A DNA stretch of 64,000 bases. Origin: Hyaloperonospora brassicae (taxonomy: Eukaryota > Oomycota > Peronosporomycetes > Peronosporales > Peronosporaceae). Position 1 is the first letter of the stretch. Every line of letters starts with the position of its first letter. Under the pieces are notes generated by a model. It was not told the DNA's origin and searched no databases. It worked only from the letters and a program-made list of their open reading frames with translations. Positions 1 to 13,199 of this stretch are shown in pieces. The stretch lies in assembly GCA_947650285.1 (NCBI GenBank), contig CANTFL010000167.1:178274-242273 (forward strand), in the 5' to 3' direction. The position numbers and the translations under genes are program-made.

Positions 1-2110
1 TTGTGTTCTCCGGCACTGCCGCAGCCACCAATGCAGCCGACGCAGCATCTGACACTTTGTGAGATCTAATGGCGAGTAATGGCTATGCGTGTGTATCAGG
101 TGTGCGCCTGTTTTCCATCGGCGACAATACGGCCACCATCACAAGCGGAGCATTATATAATTGGGAAATTATGGAACCTGAATAATTAAAATAGGAACAT
201 GGGACATTGGAATAGGAAATTTTTATCCCCTTCATTACATAAAGAAAGATAGAACTCGTCCTCAATAGCCTTAGCTAAACAGGCGGGTTGGGAACACTGG
301 TGGCGCAAAGTAAATATGTTATATCACCTCCACTCAGAGCATCAAGATTCATGGTATTATCAAAGGTGACATTACTCTCTATCATCGGGACGTCAAGATC
401 GTGCGTATACGAAGATTCGGATACGAGTTACCCGTCGGCGCCATGTACACTGGCGCCGGATCTTGAATTTCGCCATTTTGGGGGACTGGTCCAAAAGTTG
501 GCTCGTTACTGACATAAGTGCATTCCATTTTCCACGGACATTGATGTCATTAGGATCTGTATTGTAGAGCGATTGTGTTACCCGATTTGTTCGGCTGTAG
601 CGTTTGGCATTTCGGCCGGATATTGGTTATTTTTTATACTCGTCTTCACCCTTTCGCGCTTGATGTTTGTCGGGTGCAAGCTTTGCACAGCGTCGTACCT
701 TCGTCTTCAGTTTGGTCGTGGTAGTCGTTAGGTTTGCCGTGCTGGCTGTAGCCGACACATTGGAGGCAAGGTATTCATACTTCAAAGACGTCAGAGCCTC
801 AGTCGGTTCATCGGTAGAGGGAGAACAGTCGACCTCCGCATCCTCACGAGCGAGATTCACTTCTACCGCGCGAATCCGAGCCTCGAAGTAGCAGCCTTTC
901 TTAGTTTCGGCTAAAATCTATTTCTCCTCTGCCCATATTATGACCATATCAACCGAATTCTGATCATCATATATATCTATGTGATCATGCGCGAAAGCCA
1001 TCTCAATGAGAGAGACAGAGGTTACCGAGTTAGGACTACCACTTTCTGCCTTGTATTTCCAGTGCATCCGATTTGTCGCTCTTCAGGAGCTGGTCTATCG
1101 CAAAAAAATCCTCTGTGCGCCGCTATGCTGCCTTCGAAGAGTCGGTAGGCTTCAACGGCGGATCAGATGTGGGCGAAATTCCATTCGTTTGCACCTTAGC
1201 TTTAACGTGAGTTTTCAGTTGATCTGCTCCGGTATCTTTTTCGTTCTGTCGGATAGAGGGATTTAAACCTTATTGAGTCATTTTAAGGGATCGATTGTGT
1301 ATAAGAGGATGCTTTCGAGGACTTAGATCGACGTGGAGGACGTTCTGTGTCAACCGGTGGCTTCCCCGATGTCGTCAAAAGCTGACGCGAGACCTAGGGT
1401 TTCTTTGTGGTGATGGGGGTCAAACCACCCTTCAGTTGAAAGACCCGTGGAAAGCGTGGCACCTCGGACATTCTAGTTGTATAAAAAGAGCCACAGCGAA
1501 GGCGGAATACGTTTGACGGACCTGCGAAGGAGCTTAATAACCTTGGTTATCAACGGACATTTGCGCACTTGGCTTGCAGGTTGGCCGTAGTCGCATTATG
1601 AGTCGCCAGAATAGCTACATGCTTCAAGCGACCGACGACGTTGAGGTGGTTAAAGGAAAAGCCACTTACCGAGCGGGACGAATCTTACATGTCAATGAAC
1701 TCGCGGTGATGCTCGTAGAGGTTGGTACCATGCCTAGCATCATATTTGGCACTTAAATAGTACGGCGAGTAGCAGGAAAAACTTGGTACCCTCCGCTGGA
1801 AATACCGGTGTTGATAAAAAATGCGGGACGGATCGAACGACGAAATGTGTGTCACCAACACAAGCTATTCGGGACATGATGCAGTGCCAAAGGTCTCCAC
1901 GAAGAAATTTAAGTCATATGTCTCGGACTCGATGAGACACCCAAGGGTCACCGATGTCACCGCACATATAACGCTTGCCGAAAGGAGTGCTTACACTGTA
2001 CTGGAAGCCACATCGTGGCGATAATTTGCACTACATTGAATACAGTTGCGACCAATCAAATTTGCCGAGGGAGAGGGTGCCGACACATCTTTCATTTTTA
2101 TGATATCTAA
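1..2110. other. No recognised gene; decayed intergenic sequence
   Basis: This stretch lies outside the left LTR of the old element. Only short frames exist, none longer than about 86 codons, and none shows a motif I recognise. A minus-strand frame (about 627-890) has a charged, Thr-rich, possibly Gag-linker-like composition, but without a conserved motif I do not call it a gene. Confidence 0.5.
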
Positions 2111-2860
2111 TAGGGTATACTAGTTAGTCAAATCTGTTCACTCACAGTCTCAACGTACAAACACAACAATCGACGAGTTAAGTCGGCGACACGGCTAGTA
2201 TATTGGGATAAACTCCTACGCGGTTCGCTCCTTCGGTTTCAGTTGTGACTTTCGACTAACTGATTCCTTACAACCAATTCCTTCAGAGGTCTGCCTAAGC
2301 TCATCAGCCTCCAAACCTCTCTATTCCTGTGGATTCACTTCAACGGGTGGAAGACGAGGCTTAAGCGTTTTGACAGGTCACCGGGCGCAGTGCACGTCCG
2401 ACTGGAAGCGTATCAGTGCCCTCAGCTGAGACCCACCGGCTCGTCACTTAGGTAAGTTTTCGTAAAACAAGGTCTTATGTTCAAGGCTATCCGGCTCTTC
2501 GTTGACAAGTCAACAACGGTGACTTTGCTGAGGTTTACCAGCTCGTCGACGAAGAGGCTCCTTTTTTCGCTAGTTGCGAGCGCCGCCCAATCCGGGCTTT
2601 CCTACATCTTGGCTCTACCTGTCGATAATTCTATAAGCTATGCCTGTCGAGGTTCGACGGCAGGCATAATATAGCCCACACAGAGACCGTGGGTGTACGC
2701 GTGTCTTGGGCTCAGAAAATTCTGCACTGTATTGGTGTATCTCTACACTATATCTAAGAGCCAATTTGAATGGCTCTCTGTTATTATCTAGTCCTCATAC
2801 AAAATAATGATGAATCAGTCGTCCGATCTTCTCGCATTCTGCCGAGTAAACAGAGTTCGC
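2111..2860 (-). repeat. Left (3') LTR of the old minus-strand Ty3/Gypsy element
   Basis: From about 2111 to 2860 this region aligns along its length with 15720-16710. Shared landmarks are GTCAAATCTGTTCACTCACA (2129 and 15738), TTTCGACTAACTGATT (2248 and 15857), GTTTTGACAGGTCAC (2369 and 16222) and AGGCATAATATAGCCCAC (2660). The two copies differ by many substitutions and small indels, so the insertion is old. The outer end (2111) is placed by comparison with TGTGGTATA at 15720, where this copy reads TAGGGTATA; the inner end is only approximate. The strand is taken from the pol relics between the two copies. Confidence 0.8.
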
Positions 2861-5800
2861 TGACGCTGAGTTGCTGACACTAACGCTTTTGAGACTCGAG
2901 TCGCCCCAACTTCAGTCACTTATCTCCTCAATGATATCAAGAGATTAAATTTCCATACACCACAACTGACCCAGTCGCGATACGAACCTAGCTCGCGAGG
3001 GTCTCGACCATTATCTTCGTCGCCACCTTTGTTCGTTATTCCTGGCCGTTCTCGCTGCACCATGGTACGAACCGCCATACTTTTACTCTCCTTCCTTATC
3101 TTTGTGGCAGTTGACTTGTGCTCTGGTACATGTTATGTTCTCCGTTGTCTTTTTCAGTCTAATGAAGACCCACGATCGACGACTCACAAGACACGATTTG
3201 GATCTGATCCGCCGCCGTCATCTACGCTTGCTTGGTCTGCTCCGTCGGTAGTCGGCGGAGCAACGCGTGACCTGGAACCATCTTCGTCGTCGACTACATC
3301 CGTGGTTGAGTCGTCGAGCTTGGACGGTGTGCTGTAAAATTCGTCGAAACAGGCGTATCATGACCCTTGTGTGTCCGGTATCGTCCCTGCCGACTCCGTA
3401 CAGGACGAGTCTTTAATCGTCCACGGATCTAGATCATCGCTGTATACGCTGGATCTCCGTCTCCTCATTTGAGCATCAACGATCGCATGCAATGTCGCGA
3501 GTTAGATATAATCTGGGTGAACGTGACCTTGATGTTAACTCCTCTCCTACTTCTCTACACGTCGTTGAGGCAATCCATCCTTCGAATTAGCATGCTAAAT
3601 GATTCAAATTCGTTGACGACCGCTGACGTTTCTCCCGTCGTCAACCACTCCGCGGATGTAGCGGCCCTGTGCGTGATTCTTTACCAGTCGCACCGAGAGA
3701 ACGCTTTCCTCTGTCGACGCATGAAAGACGCTGTTTAGCACTCGGTGGACGTGCAGCACCGCTTGTCGACTACTAATAAGGAGTCCCATACCTGAACGTC
3801 CGCAGCTTTTAAGATACCCAACATAAAACAACTCGTCGCGCAAGTCGATTTACTCTCTCGAGTTGTCCGCGCGCGAGACAGCTAACCATCGGGACAATTG
3901 TCTTGCTTCGGTCAAGCGTTTGATTGCTGAGCTGTCCTCTGGCACAGCGACCCGTAATCATTTAATCAAGTAAATTATAGCAGGCCTCGCCAATACTAAA
4001 TATCGTCATACCACTATCTAAGGCGTTGCAGCTGTATTTTTCGGCAGATAAAGGACGCAATGATGGCCTTGTGAAATGTTAATGGACATGATCTTCGGCT
4101 TATAGAACGCACCGTTATTAGTCAGCAACAGGTCATCCGCCAGCAAAACTATCTGCTGCGTCGTGGCAATATAGTGCTTGCTGGATCCGAACCTTGCGGT
4201 GGCTGCAGCGGTTGGTGTGGACGTTTCTGGATCGAATGCTTGGGATATTGACATCAACTCGTGATTGTGTCAACTTCTCTCTACTCGGTTCCACGACTTC
4301 ATTTCATTCGATGGGTCGACGACATTTCAGAACATGTTTTGCGGCTTGATCCTTCGTCTGCTGCTCCCATCACGCCAGCTTTGTCTAAGACGACCCTGAT
4401 GGATCCACCGCGTTCTGTCGCTTCCTTGACGTCTTTGTGACGCCCGGCTTTCAGGTCCGGTCGACGGTCTATATCGTTTTTGTCTTCATTCGTGGCTCCC
4501 GTGTCTTCGAAATCTTTGTCTTCGACTGATGTGAAAGTCGGCGTGGCGTCTCCGTTCTCGACAACAGTGACCGTCGATGTAGTCTTCGTCGTCGAATGAT
4601 GTGACTGTCGGCGAGGCGTCTTCGTTGAAGGTGTCTTCAGTAACTTCTCTGGTGAGACGATCGTTTGCGGTTAATTATGCGCTGAATTCCAGTGTAAGTC
4701 CGTAATCAGGTCCGTCTTTCCGCTCTGATAGGTCATATACGGCTAGGTCGGTGTTGGAGGGTGCCAATGTACCGTCGAACCAATTGAAGTATATTCCATT
4801 TGTTGAATCGTTTATTTATGAACTTGGTTCTACGTCTCTGACTGAGAAAAATTCCATGGTTGCATCAACGCTTGTAATCGATGCGAAGTCTCATCGAGTT
4901 TATTCTTCTTTACTGACGGCAGTGCGGTCCGCTGTGATACCCATTTCTGATCTTGAGTTGGTAAACCTTGCTGAAGAACTAGTTTATCGACTACTTCGAC
5001 ATCTCAGTGTCTAGGAATAGCAGTTACGAGTAATTTTTAGACCAAATCCCACGCCACCCCCGCTCTCCATCGACCCCTGTCGCCATCGGTAGTTCCACCG
5101 GCCACGTCGCATCGGAAAATCGTTACAGTCCGTCCTCGAGTCACCAAACGTTCAATTACGTCATTTAAGAAGTTCAAGGCTTCCACACGACCAAAGAGAT
5201 CCAAGATGGCTGGTACAGCTGCTGCCGCAGCCGCATCATCTCCCAGTATGAGAAATCACCGGCCTTCCATACCTGTGTACGCAACACCATCCGATGTCGC
5301 TCCTGTGCCGCCGGTACAACCCCACGCCCAAGCAGATCCGATTCCTGGTTCGTCTGTCTTCATCGTGATCACTCTATCGAGTAAGCCAACATCTTACGTG
5401 GTGTCATCGACGTCACCTACCGTCCTCGTTGTCTCTGCTGGTCCGTCTCTCGTCGTCCCCACTATTTGATCGTTTGAAGGTCTTCAGAGAAGAGAAAATG
5501 TACCCTGCTTACGTACCCCGATACATTTCCTGTTACAAGTTTTGCTGCAGACGTCCCTGCTGTCTCGACTGGCCCGTCTCTTACTCGCTCATCAAAAATG
5601 AAGACAAACGCACCCGAACATGCGTCGAATCCGTCCGTTGCTACCATGACGTCGACTTCTCAGCTGCTTTCACCAGTGGACGACCCGACAGTGCACCGAC
5701 GAAGAAGCAACGGATTCAGCGGGTCAGACACAGACTCAGCAAAATGTCAGGAACTGTAATGTCGGCTACTTCTATGTCGACGTCACCTCATTTATATTCA

Positions 5801-6682
5801 CCTAGTAATACTAAATTTGAGTCCCCGTCACCACCGAAGTTGACTGCTGCTGATTTGTTTGAACTATAAGCGTTTTCGTAGTCTCTTATTTGTGCTCGTG
5901 CGGGACAAGTGATTGCTCGGTAGTTTAGGTCGAACCCTGCCATACGGGTGAGTCGGGATATTCCTATGTTCCATCGCGGGTCAGCTCGCTGCTGGGTGCG
6001 CATCACGTCATATCAATCCCTTTTCTGAGAGGTGCCTTTTGGATCAAATTTGTTCGTCTCTCCCTCTCCTGTATCGCTCGCAGGGCTCATCGCGTTTGCT
6101 GACGTGTATGATCCGTCTCATCCGTATTAGCGCACGCTGGCGCTATTATCTTCGAACCCTGTGTTCATGTGCGGATCTAAGCTCTATGAAGCTCAATATC
6201 GGCTACACCGTCCTTCCTGTTCTTTTCATTTCAATTCCCCTTTGGACTTGATGGATGACGCTTAGGTCAAGTTTCGTGGCGTCAATCGTGATCCAGAGGT
6301 GTCTGCCCGTGCCTATGCTCGCTCGAAATTTTTCGTGGCTTTGCGTAATCATACGCATTGCATATTTGAATTGAGTACTCTGATGGGCATGTACCTTTAA
6401 TAATACCCTTCTCGCTCGACTGAAGACTCGTCCTAGCTTTATTATGCTTGGGTTGGATATGCTGCCGCTCGAAACGCCGTGGGGATCTTCTGCGGAAGGT
6501 CTCCGAAGAATTTGAGCAGTGACTTGTACAATGCGGCGTCTGTGACGTCTTCCCGTGAGCCCACTCCCTTGCTTGAATCCGAACTGTCTTTTCAGCCGTC
6601 AGTGCGTGTGTACCCGATCATGAGTTATGGGTGGGAGCCAAAGCGTGTCGACTGGATCAACGACCTTAAAGCGCTTGATTAA
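2861..6682 (+). pseudogene. Decayed accessory ORF antisense to the old Gypsy pol
   Basis: This is the interval between the pol 3' end and the 3' LTR of the old element, read on the strand opposite to pol. Broken frames show the same order of parts as the antisense ORF of the younger elements (39.3-42.2 kb). There is a hydrophilic, coiled-coil-like stretch around 3650-3960 (HRENAFLCRRMKDAV), Ala/Ser/Thr/Pro-rich linkers (5206-5469), and a C-terminal part around 6040-6682 ending in a VYP...G...WINDLKALD segment, comparable to VWYPGLGH...DLLEALD in the younger copies. At least a dozen stops and frame changes are present. Function unknown. The homology is my reading of motif order and short matches, not an alignment score. 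Confidence 0.45.
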
Positions 6683-7159
6683 GTTGAACCACGGCGTGTC
6701 TGTTGGCTGACTCGCCCATCAAGGCACCCATTTAACACGTGCTTCCGTCCTTGCAAGCCGGGGTTCCTGTATTCTCTCAAGTCTGCACTTCTGAAATGAC
6801 GTGAAATCACTAATCGTCAAGAATTCTAACGCATACGAAGCTTCCCGTTCTGTCGTCGATCCTCCTGCTCTTGAGACCGAAAATCACAATTGTATGCAGA
6901 TTTTTGTCAACGCGTCTGACCGTGTCTTTTGCTGTCTCCTGGTGGTTCCAGATCGTCCCTCGCCGACATTTAGTCGCCTCTATTTTGACTTCATGCTTAT
7001 ATCTTTTTTATCTATCCATCTTTGTCTCCATGCATCAATACATCTATAAGTAGAAACTTTACTTCTCCTTGTGCCTGCTAGTCTTGCCAAATTGAATGTA
7101 CGCGTAGCGCTAGTCTTTCTAACTTTTGTCTGCGACTAGAAACATTTGTAGACAATCCC
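6683..7159. other. Spacer between the antisense ORF relic and pol relic
   Basis: I see no motif here. Short plus-strand frames (for example 6801-7049) are hydrophobic at the end but have no supporting context. By position it corresponds to the spacer between the convergent pol and accessory ORF in the younger copies. Confidence 0.4.
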
Positions 7160-9000
7160 CCCTTTTCTTCCACCTCAAGTAGTCGAACAATAAACCTCCA
7201 CATGACAAGTTTGTAAACGGCTACTACGTTGGTTCATCGTATCCCACCCATTTGACTAATAACTTCTGCAGAATTATGTCGGTGGTCGTCGACCGTATAG
7301 TTTTATAGTCGAGTATGGCTTCGACCTCGTAGACTTGCCGTGCATCCAGCAATATCCCGGCAGTAGTTCCTCGTCAAAGTCTAGTTGATCAGTCTTTCTT
7401 AGTCGATGCACCAACTTCGTCGTTGGACGTGCCTCTTATCACGTCACCTTTTTTAAGTGCGATAAGTAGACCACTAAGTATAATAGATATCCGCTTCTAT
7501 CTGGCACTCCATTTCAAACGCGAAGTCTGTAATCTGTTTTTTTACTCAAAAAGGACCATTCCACCTGTTTGCTAGCTCAGTTTTTAGTCCAGACTTCAAC
7601 CTTTCCATTAATAGCCACACTTGGCCCCTTCATTAATCGAAGCATCAGACGTCCTTCTTGTCGTCGTGTTGTTACTCTGTTGTCACATTTTTGAGTAGCT
7701 TTATCTCCTGGAGCGTCTTAATCTTTATCAGTATCATGTACGGTTTTAGTTAACTCTTTTTATCGCTCAGCTTGACGTAGTAGCTCGTTATGTTCACGTG
7801 CCCTTCTTGCTTTCTCTATCACTTTGTACTCCTTTGATATGCGTAGTGCCACTTCCCGCTGCTTCTTAGACTCGCGATGTCACAGGACTGGATTCGTCAA
7901 GCCCATAACCTTAATGTACCTTGGCTTGTCGAGTCGCATCGACTCTGTCATTGCCTTCAGTGTTGAGTTGGCATCCCCCGTGTACCAAATAGAACGGTGT
8001 CTCTTTTCTAGTTGTGTCTCTTAAATTTATGATAGCGTGAACCAAATTTTCTACAATGTCGTCCCAATCCGCTTGTAGTGTATTCCCACTTACACCCGCA
8101 CCGTATGTATCATTTTCTTCACACTTCGCTCTTGTTGTCCGTTCGCTTGTGGATGAAAATAAGTGTAGCTCTTGACTTAGATTGCACAATTTTAGCAAGC
8201 TTTTGAAAGACCTTGCTCATGAACCTGGGATCTCCGTCGTGACGAACGATAAAAAATTAACATTAGAACAAAAACGTTTTGGGAGCACCGAAATGACGGA
8301 AGATGACCTCTTTAAACGCTTTCGCTACCTCCAATGCCGACGTATCGTTCGTGGCATTGTCTATCACTAATCCAGTAAAATGATCTTGGAACAGTAACAG
8401 AGACGTATTTCCTCGTCGAGGTTTCGGGCGTGGTATGACGAACTCCATTCATGCCACCTAAAATGTTCTCTCAGATACTATATTTTACGGCGAGTTTCCC
8501 CTGAGTGATGGCTTTCTCTTGCTTGTACTGCAATCCTCTCAAGCCTGTACATATCTTGCCACAGCTGCATTTAACCTTCTCCATGAAAAAGAAGGTTTGA
8601 CTATATGAAATGTCCTCACAATTCCTTGGTGACCGCCTTCTATCGAGTCATGACAATTTAACAAGATTTAGCGACTAGTGTCGTTGGAATCACAAGTCTC
8701 GGTTTAAGGTAATGTCGTCCTGTTGCGCCTCGCTTAGTTCTCGTCGCCGTACCACGTAGTAGAGAAGCCCATCCCGACTCAACACGAATCTATCAGCGAT
8801 CTTCCCAGCTCCGATAGCTTGACGATGTGCAAATTTGTCAAATTCTCCTCGCAGATACGTCTTGAGATCTGCCTACTTCTTCTCGTCGTCATGTGCAGTC
8901 GATATTCGTTTTCACCGTTCATTTTGATAAGTTGTTGGTTCGATGTCCCCCGCATTTGATGATGGTCCATTCTCGGGATTTGTTTGGGTCACTGCATGTC
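7160..9000 (-). pseudogene. Integrase relic of the old Gypsy element
   Basis: Reading leftward on the minus strand the order is that of a Gypsy integrase. A leader with KIADRFVLSRDGLLYYV lies at about 8,755-8,815. The catalytic-core fragment, with LLLFQDHFTGLVIDNA and IFRHFGAPKTF, lies at 8,263-8,448. The third acidic residue sits in PQANGQQERSV at about 8,125-8,155. KETPFYLVHGG follows at about 7,975-8,010 and the C-terminal NRWNGPF at about 7,551-7,580. Several frameshifts and stops separate these pieces. The last part (7,160-7,400) may be a chromodomain remnant but is too decayed to assert. The enzyme would have inserted element cDNA into the host genome; it cannot do so now. Confidence 0.8.
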
Positions 9001-9387
9001 GAACACATTTCTCGTATTATTTATTTTCACACGACTCTATATTCCTCTCTGTCAGTCTTCCTTTCCCATCTGGTCAGCGAATCGCACGCGACATGTTGTA
9101 CTCCGTGTAGTCACTGACATTGCTGGCACTGCTTATATAACCTCAATCGGTTTGCTCTGTCTAACTTAACTTTCTTGTATCTGATTTAACTTCCGTAGCT
9201 CCTCCTAGCGTTCCTCACCTTATTGTAAAATCTCCGTCTTGGCTTCCAGTGCGCCCGCGAACAAAATGTTGATGGCCGTAATATAACGGCGGATAACTTA
9301 AAAATATCTTTCGAAATTAAGTCTCTTTACTAGCTGTTTATGACGTGCCAATTACACTTGAAGAGTGCTAGGTTTGGACGCGATCAC

Positions 9388-9654
9388 TCACACGGCTTGT
9401 TGGATCGCTATCCTCGAGCTCCCCACTACGATCAGATTAGTAACGTGGTGATCCAATTCTTCTTGAGCGCCTCGGTTCCTGCCGAAGTTTTTTGCCAAAT
9501 TTACTGTGGTCGACGAAAGGTAATCACTCGCAGCCATAACGACCGAAAATTTGGAAAGTCCCCATAATATGCACGCATAACATCCAAAGTCACCATAGTT
9601 TGCCGTCTTTGATGAGCCTTTAAAAGATATGACGAACCCACTGAATTCTGACAA
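9388..9654 (-). pseudogene. Second-type RNase H relic of the old Gypsy element
   Basis: The minus-strand frame reads ISFKGSSKTANYGDFG, then CILWGLSKFSVVMAASDYL, TTVNLAKNFG and IVVGSSRIAIQQAV. These parallel the additional RNase H of the younger copies (SFDGSARIEKKGGS, IWRLHEWTIVAAES, LTVNEAEYNG). The catalytic positions have decayed: FDG became FKG, NEAEYNG became NLAKNFG, and the GDS-type aspartate became GSS. It lies between the RT/first RNase H part and integrase, exactly where the younger copies carry the same domain. So the old family already had a dual RNase H layout. Confidence 0.75.
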
Positions 9655-10269
9655 GACTTGTGCGTATAAAAGCGTAGGATCGAGGCGGAATTATATCCCA
9701 TGAGTGGGGCATGAGGCAATGTGGGCCAGCGATTCGTCGAGTCCGACTATCGACGTTATGTACGCTTAAGTAGCTACAGAAAATCGACATCGCGCTTGCT
9801 GAATCTCTTATTTTTCAAATGATAGGGTGACAAAGTTGCGGCGACGCTGACTACGCCGCCATATAACGGTTTGGACGTGAAGACCCACTCCAATGTTAAG
9901 TACCTCGTGTAAACATAGATTGTTTTACCTACAAGCAGTGTATGTGTGACCTTGTTCAGTTGAAGTAGTGCTAGTACCTTGCTTTCCGCTAACTAATAGT
10001 TTTTCTTGTGCTATATAAACACTCGTCCGCAGAACCGCACCGAATGCCGTTCGTGGTCGTGGAACTGCATTAAGCTACTACTCAATGCCCAGTCATTGGC
10101 AAAGGTTATCACGTGGATACCCAACTGATAATCAAACTGACGGAGTGTGGGATATTTGACAATCGATTGTTGAAGCAGCTTAAGCTATTTGTGAGCTGTC
10201 ACCAAATCTGGTGACCATAGTAAATTGTCCTCCTTCAGTTGGTAGAGGGCTGCCCATAGATAGCTTTCT

Positions 10270-11290
10270 TCTGAATAAATCGGCTTTCAAGTTAAGAGCT
10301 TCCAAGAATGCTTGCATGCCTTTCTTCGTAGTCGGAAAGCAGCGTTAATTAATTGGCGCCAACTTCTTTGTATCCGATGTGATCCCCTGCGCATTTACCT
10401 TATGATAAGGAAAGTTAACTGGCGTTGGCAAATATAACCTATATTAAATTCACGCTTATTCGACACTCAGTAAATTGTTGAAACAATTGTTTGAGAGTTG
10501 CGAAGCAGTCATTGAAACTCGCCCACTAAAACAAATGTCATCGACGAACGATCGACGCTTGAACACCGGTGCAAGTATCGATGCGTCGTCCCAACCTGTT
10601 AATAAACATGTTAATCTCAGAAACACTGGCAATTCGTTGTACTGCTTCAGGTTCCGTGTTGATGCAGCAATCCGCTCAAACTTAGTGACGGTGTGTGTGG
10701 GTCGTAGCACGATAGCGATCATGATGATATCATTAATTGTCTGTTCGCTGCTTCATTCTCCACATATTACTCCTTTTCCGAAAACCTACTCCAATCAGCT
10801 TCAGATGAAATGTAGCCTCAAAGGGCATCGTCAATTTATCGCTGATATATCATCGGGTGTTCTTATATCCATATGGCATCCGCAACCATTCAAAGTGTCC
10901 CAAAGGGCACACGAAAGCCGAAATGTTTCCCGCTCTCTCCACCATTATTATCGCCTAAGACCCACTATCACCGTCCAGAAAGAATTTGGTTTAATAGCCT
11001 TCCACTTCCGTAAACAGATCTTTCACCAAAGGCAATGCATATTTCATGCCCAACGTCACAGTATTGACCATCTAGTAGTCAATACACAAACGGGTATTAA
11101 CATCATTTCTATTAATAACATTTACAATTGGTGAGAATCACGGACTCTAAGAAAATAAATGAGCCCTGCTCTAAAAATTTTTTTCAATAATTCGTACCGC
11201 TTTGTCAGTTGTTAGAGTGATACACGTCGAGCCCGTTGTTGAGAACCGTGTTCGTTTGCATCGATTACATACACTACTCCGTACGCTGAA
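10270..11290 (-). pseudogene. Reverse transcriptase relic of the old Gypsy element
   Basis: The minus strand carries the ordered RT blocks in changing frames. SPIVNVINRNDVNTRLCIDY lies at about 11,070-11,140. ALPLVKDLFTEVE and FLDGDSGS lie at about 10,970-11,050. FEWLRMPYGYKN is at about 10,859-10,894. The catalytic box is FVDD (YxDD-type) at about 10,538-10,549. KKGMQAFLEALN of the connection region is near 10,300. Stops and at least two frame changes make it inactive. In function it copied element RNA to cDNA inside the capsid-like particle. FVDD instead of YIDD distinguishes it from the younger family in this window. Confidence 0.85.
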
Positions 11291-12576
11291 GGAAGTAGCG
11301 CATTTTCTCTCAAAAACATTATCTGCTCATGTTTCTACAATGCATAATTTTAATTTGGCTTGTTGTTTCTCATTATGAGATGACGATAAACCTTATTTTG
11401 CCGTTATCAAACTTTGTTGGGATCAACTGAGTGAGGTTCGACAGAAAGTCGAGCTTCCGAAGGTAATCAAACATGATGTCTTTGCTGAGTTTATGCTCAA
11501 AAGAAATCGTTCCACAGGCGCAGTCGATTAATACTTCTCCAGTGGGTGTAAGTTCGACTCTTCTAGGTTCTAAAACTTACATTTGTCGAGTTTATCGACG
11601 GGTATGACTTCTCATTTCAATGACCATATTGATTCAGATGAACCACCAACTCGACCTCGTCTTGTACATTGATCTCCCGGCTTATCATCTGACCGGTAGA
11701 ATGACTCCTTGAGCAATAACGCATTCTCGTCTTACTCCGGGCACGCTGTCGTGGCCGCTGCCGAGTGGCTCTATGTCTTGCTGATGCTTCCGTCACATCA
11801 TTCTTGACATAAGTGGTAGGGTTTGGATGATGATCAGCGAGCCGGACAACACACTAATTCGGTTCACTCCTCGTCAGCTTTGTGGAGGCACTTTGAGCTT
11901 GTCGTATTCTTGCACTGTTTTTGCTCTCCAGATTACGCTTGTCCTTGCTGATCGGACATTACGTACCCGTAGTCTCTTTATCTCGACGAAAGATGACACG
12001 CGGTAATGTGTAAATTGGTAGTTCCACAGCCGGTGATTGTCGTCTAACCATTCCTCATACAAAAACTTCTCTTTCTAAAACAATTCTTTGTCTAAGATAT
12101 GTTAGTATGCCAGCACTTTCCAACCCTTGTACTTCGACAAATTTACGCGTACATATCCTTCATCTCGTGGTAGCGTGCCGTGTGGCATCTACATCACGAT
12201 CGGGAAATGTGCTGGGCATGATCGGTAAATTTGACCGTCGTCGCTTTCCCTTCCTGTAGTAGATAACTGTGAGTAGTAGTTCGGGTAATCGACGAATCCA
12301 CAGTTCGTGCGTGGATCCAAGTCTTTGTTGACGCTGCAGCAAGAACACCTCATATAGTCGTTGATAGACGCTCATGGTATCGCTGGTTCCCGCTGAGACC
12401 TCTCACCCACTACTGTCATCGACTTCTTTCATATACTTAAGCAGTGGTACTTCCATTTCATCGGGTAAATTGGCCGTTGAATTAAAGAAATCTAGACGGA
12501 CCCTTCTAGTGTCATTAAATCTGTTGCGAGTATTAGATCCACTCCCGAGTGATGGTGGCATATTCATACTTCTATT

Positions 12577-12981
12577 TCATAGACCGCCTTCCACCCAAGT
12601 GCTATCTTGACTGCAAATCCTGACGTCGATACCACCTTTAACTTTTCGATTTCTTGTACGCCAAGTAGCTTGTCCGTGTTTATTAAACCCTTCTAAGTTT
12701 GCGATTCCTTGCACGTCAATCTGCTTTTCCGTGCTCATTAAAACCTTTAGCTCAAGTTTTTGTGTGAATGACTCACTGATCGCCGATATGTTAGCTCCAG
12801 TATCAAGCAGTACCTTGGTTTTTTCACCAGGAACTGCTTTCATTACACAAGCTCTCATTCTCACTCTCCGATCAAACTTCCTAGAAGTTCTACCCCACCA
12901 TCCTAGCCGCTTCCTTGGGACAGTATTAGTGGTTTCCCCGATTTTCTCTGTCGCTGAGGGTTGGTTGATGCTTCCATGCAA
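12577..12981 (-). pseudogene. Aspartic protease relic of the old Gypsy element
   Basis: An open minus-strand frame of 134 codons contains KVLLDTGANISAISESF (about 12,765-12,816), the D-T-G active-site signature of a retropepsin, preceded by a basic linker. The full protease would cut the Gag-Pol polyprotein during particle maturation and works as a dimer. Position and order fit: gag zinc knuckle upstream (13.3 kb) and RT downstream (11.2 kb). Broken frames between 11,870 and 12,375 on the same strand fill the protease-RT linker. Confidence 0.8.
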
Positions 12982-13199
12982 GACATCTCTTTCTCTCCAT
13001 CAACTCTTTCGTCTGTAATGGACGAATCCCGTTGAAACCCCATTCTTTTTTACTTTCCATACACATTATCTCCGGGCCTTCTTGTGTTTCCAACAACAGC
13101 AAATACGTAGTTCGCGTCGACTGCTGGATCCACTGACTGTGGCAGCCCGTTGTTTCCGACCCAGTCAAAGTTGGAGATCCTCCTAGGTTCAATGGTTAA

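Noticed and set aside
3029..3337. Signal-peptide-like start (MVRTAILLLSFLIFVAVDL) that might suggest a secreted effector
   Set aside because: No RxLR, dEER or LFLAK motif follows, the rest is low-complexity Ser/Pro, and it lies in the accessory-ORF relic of the old element.
10475..11134. 219-codon plus-strand frame
   Set aside because: The minus strand here carries ordered RT blocks including FVDD and FEWLRMPYG; the plus frame has no motif.
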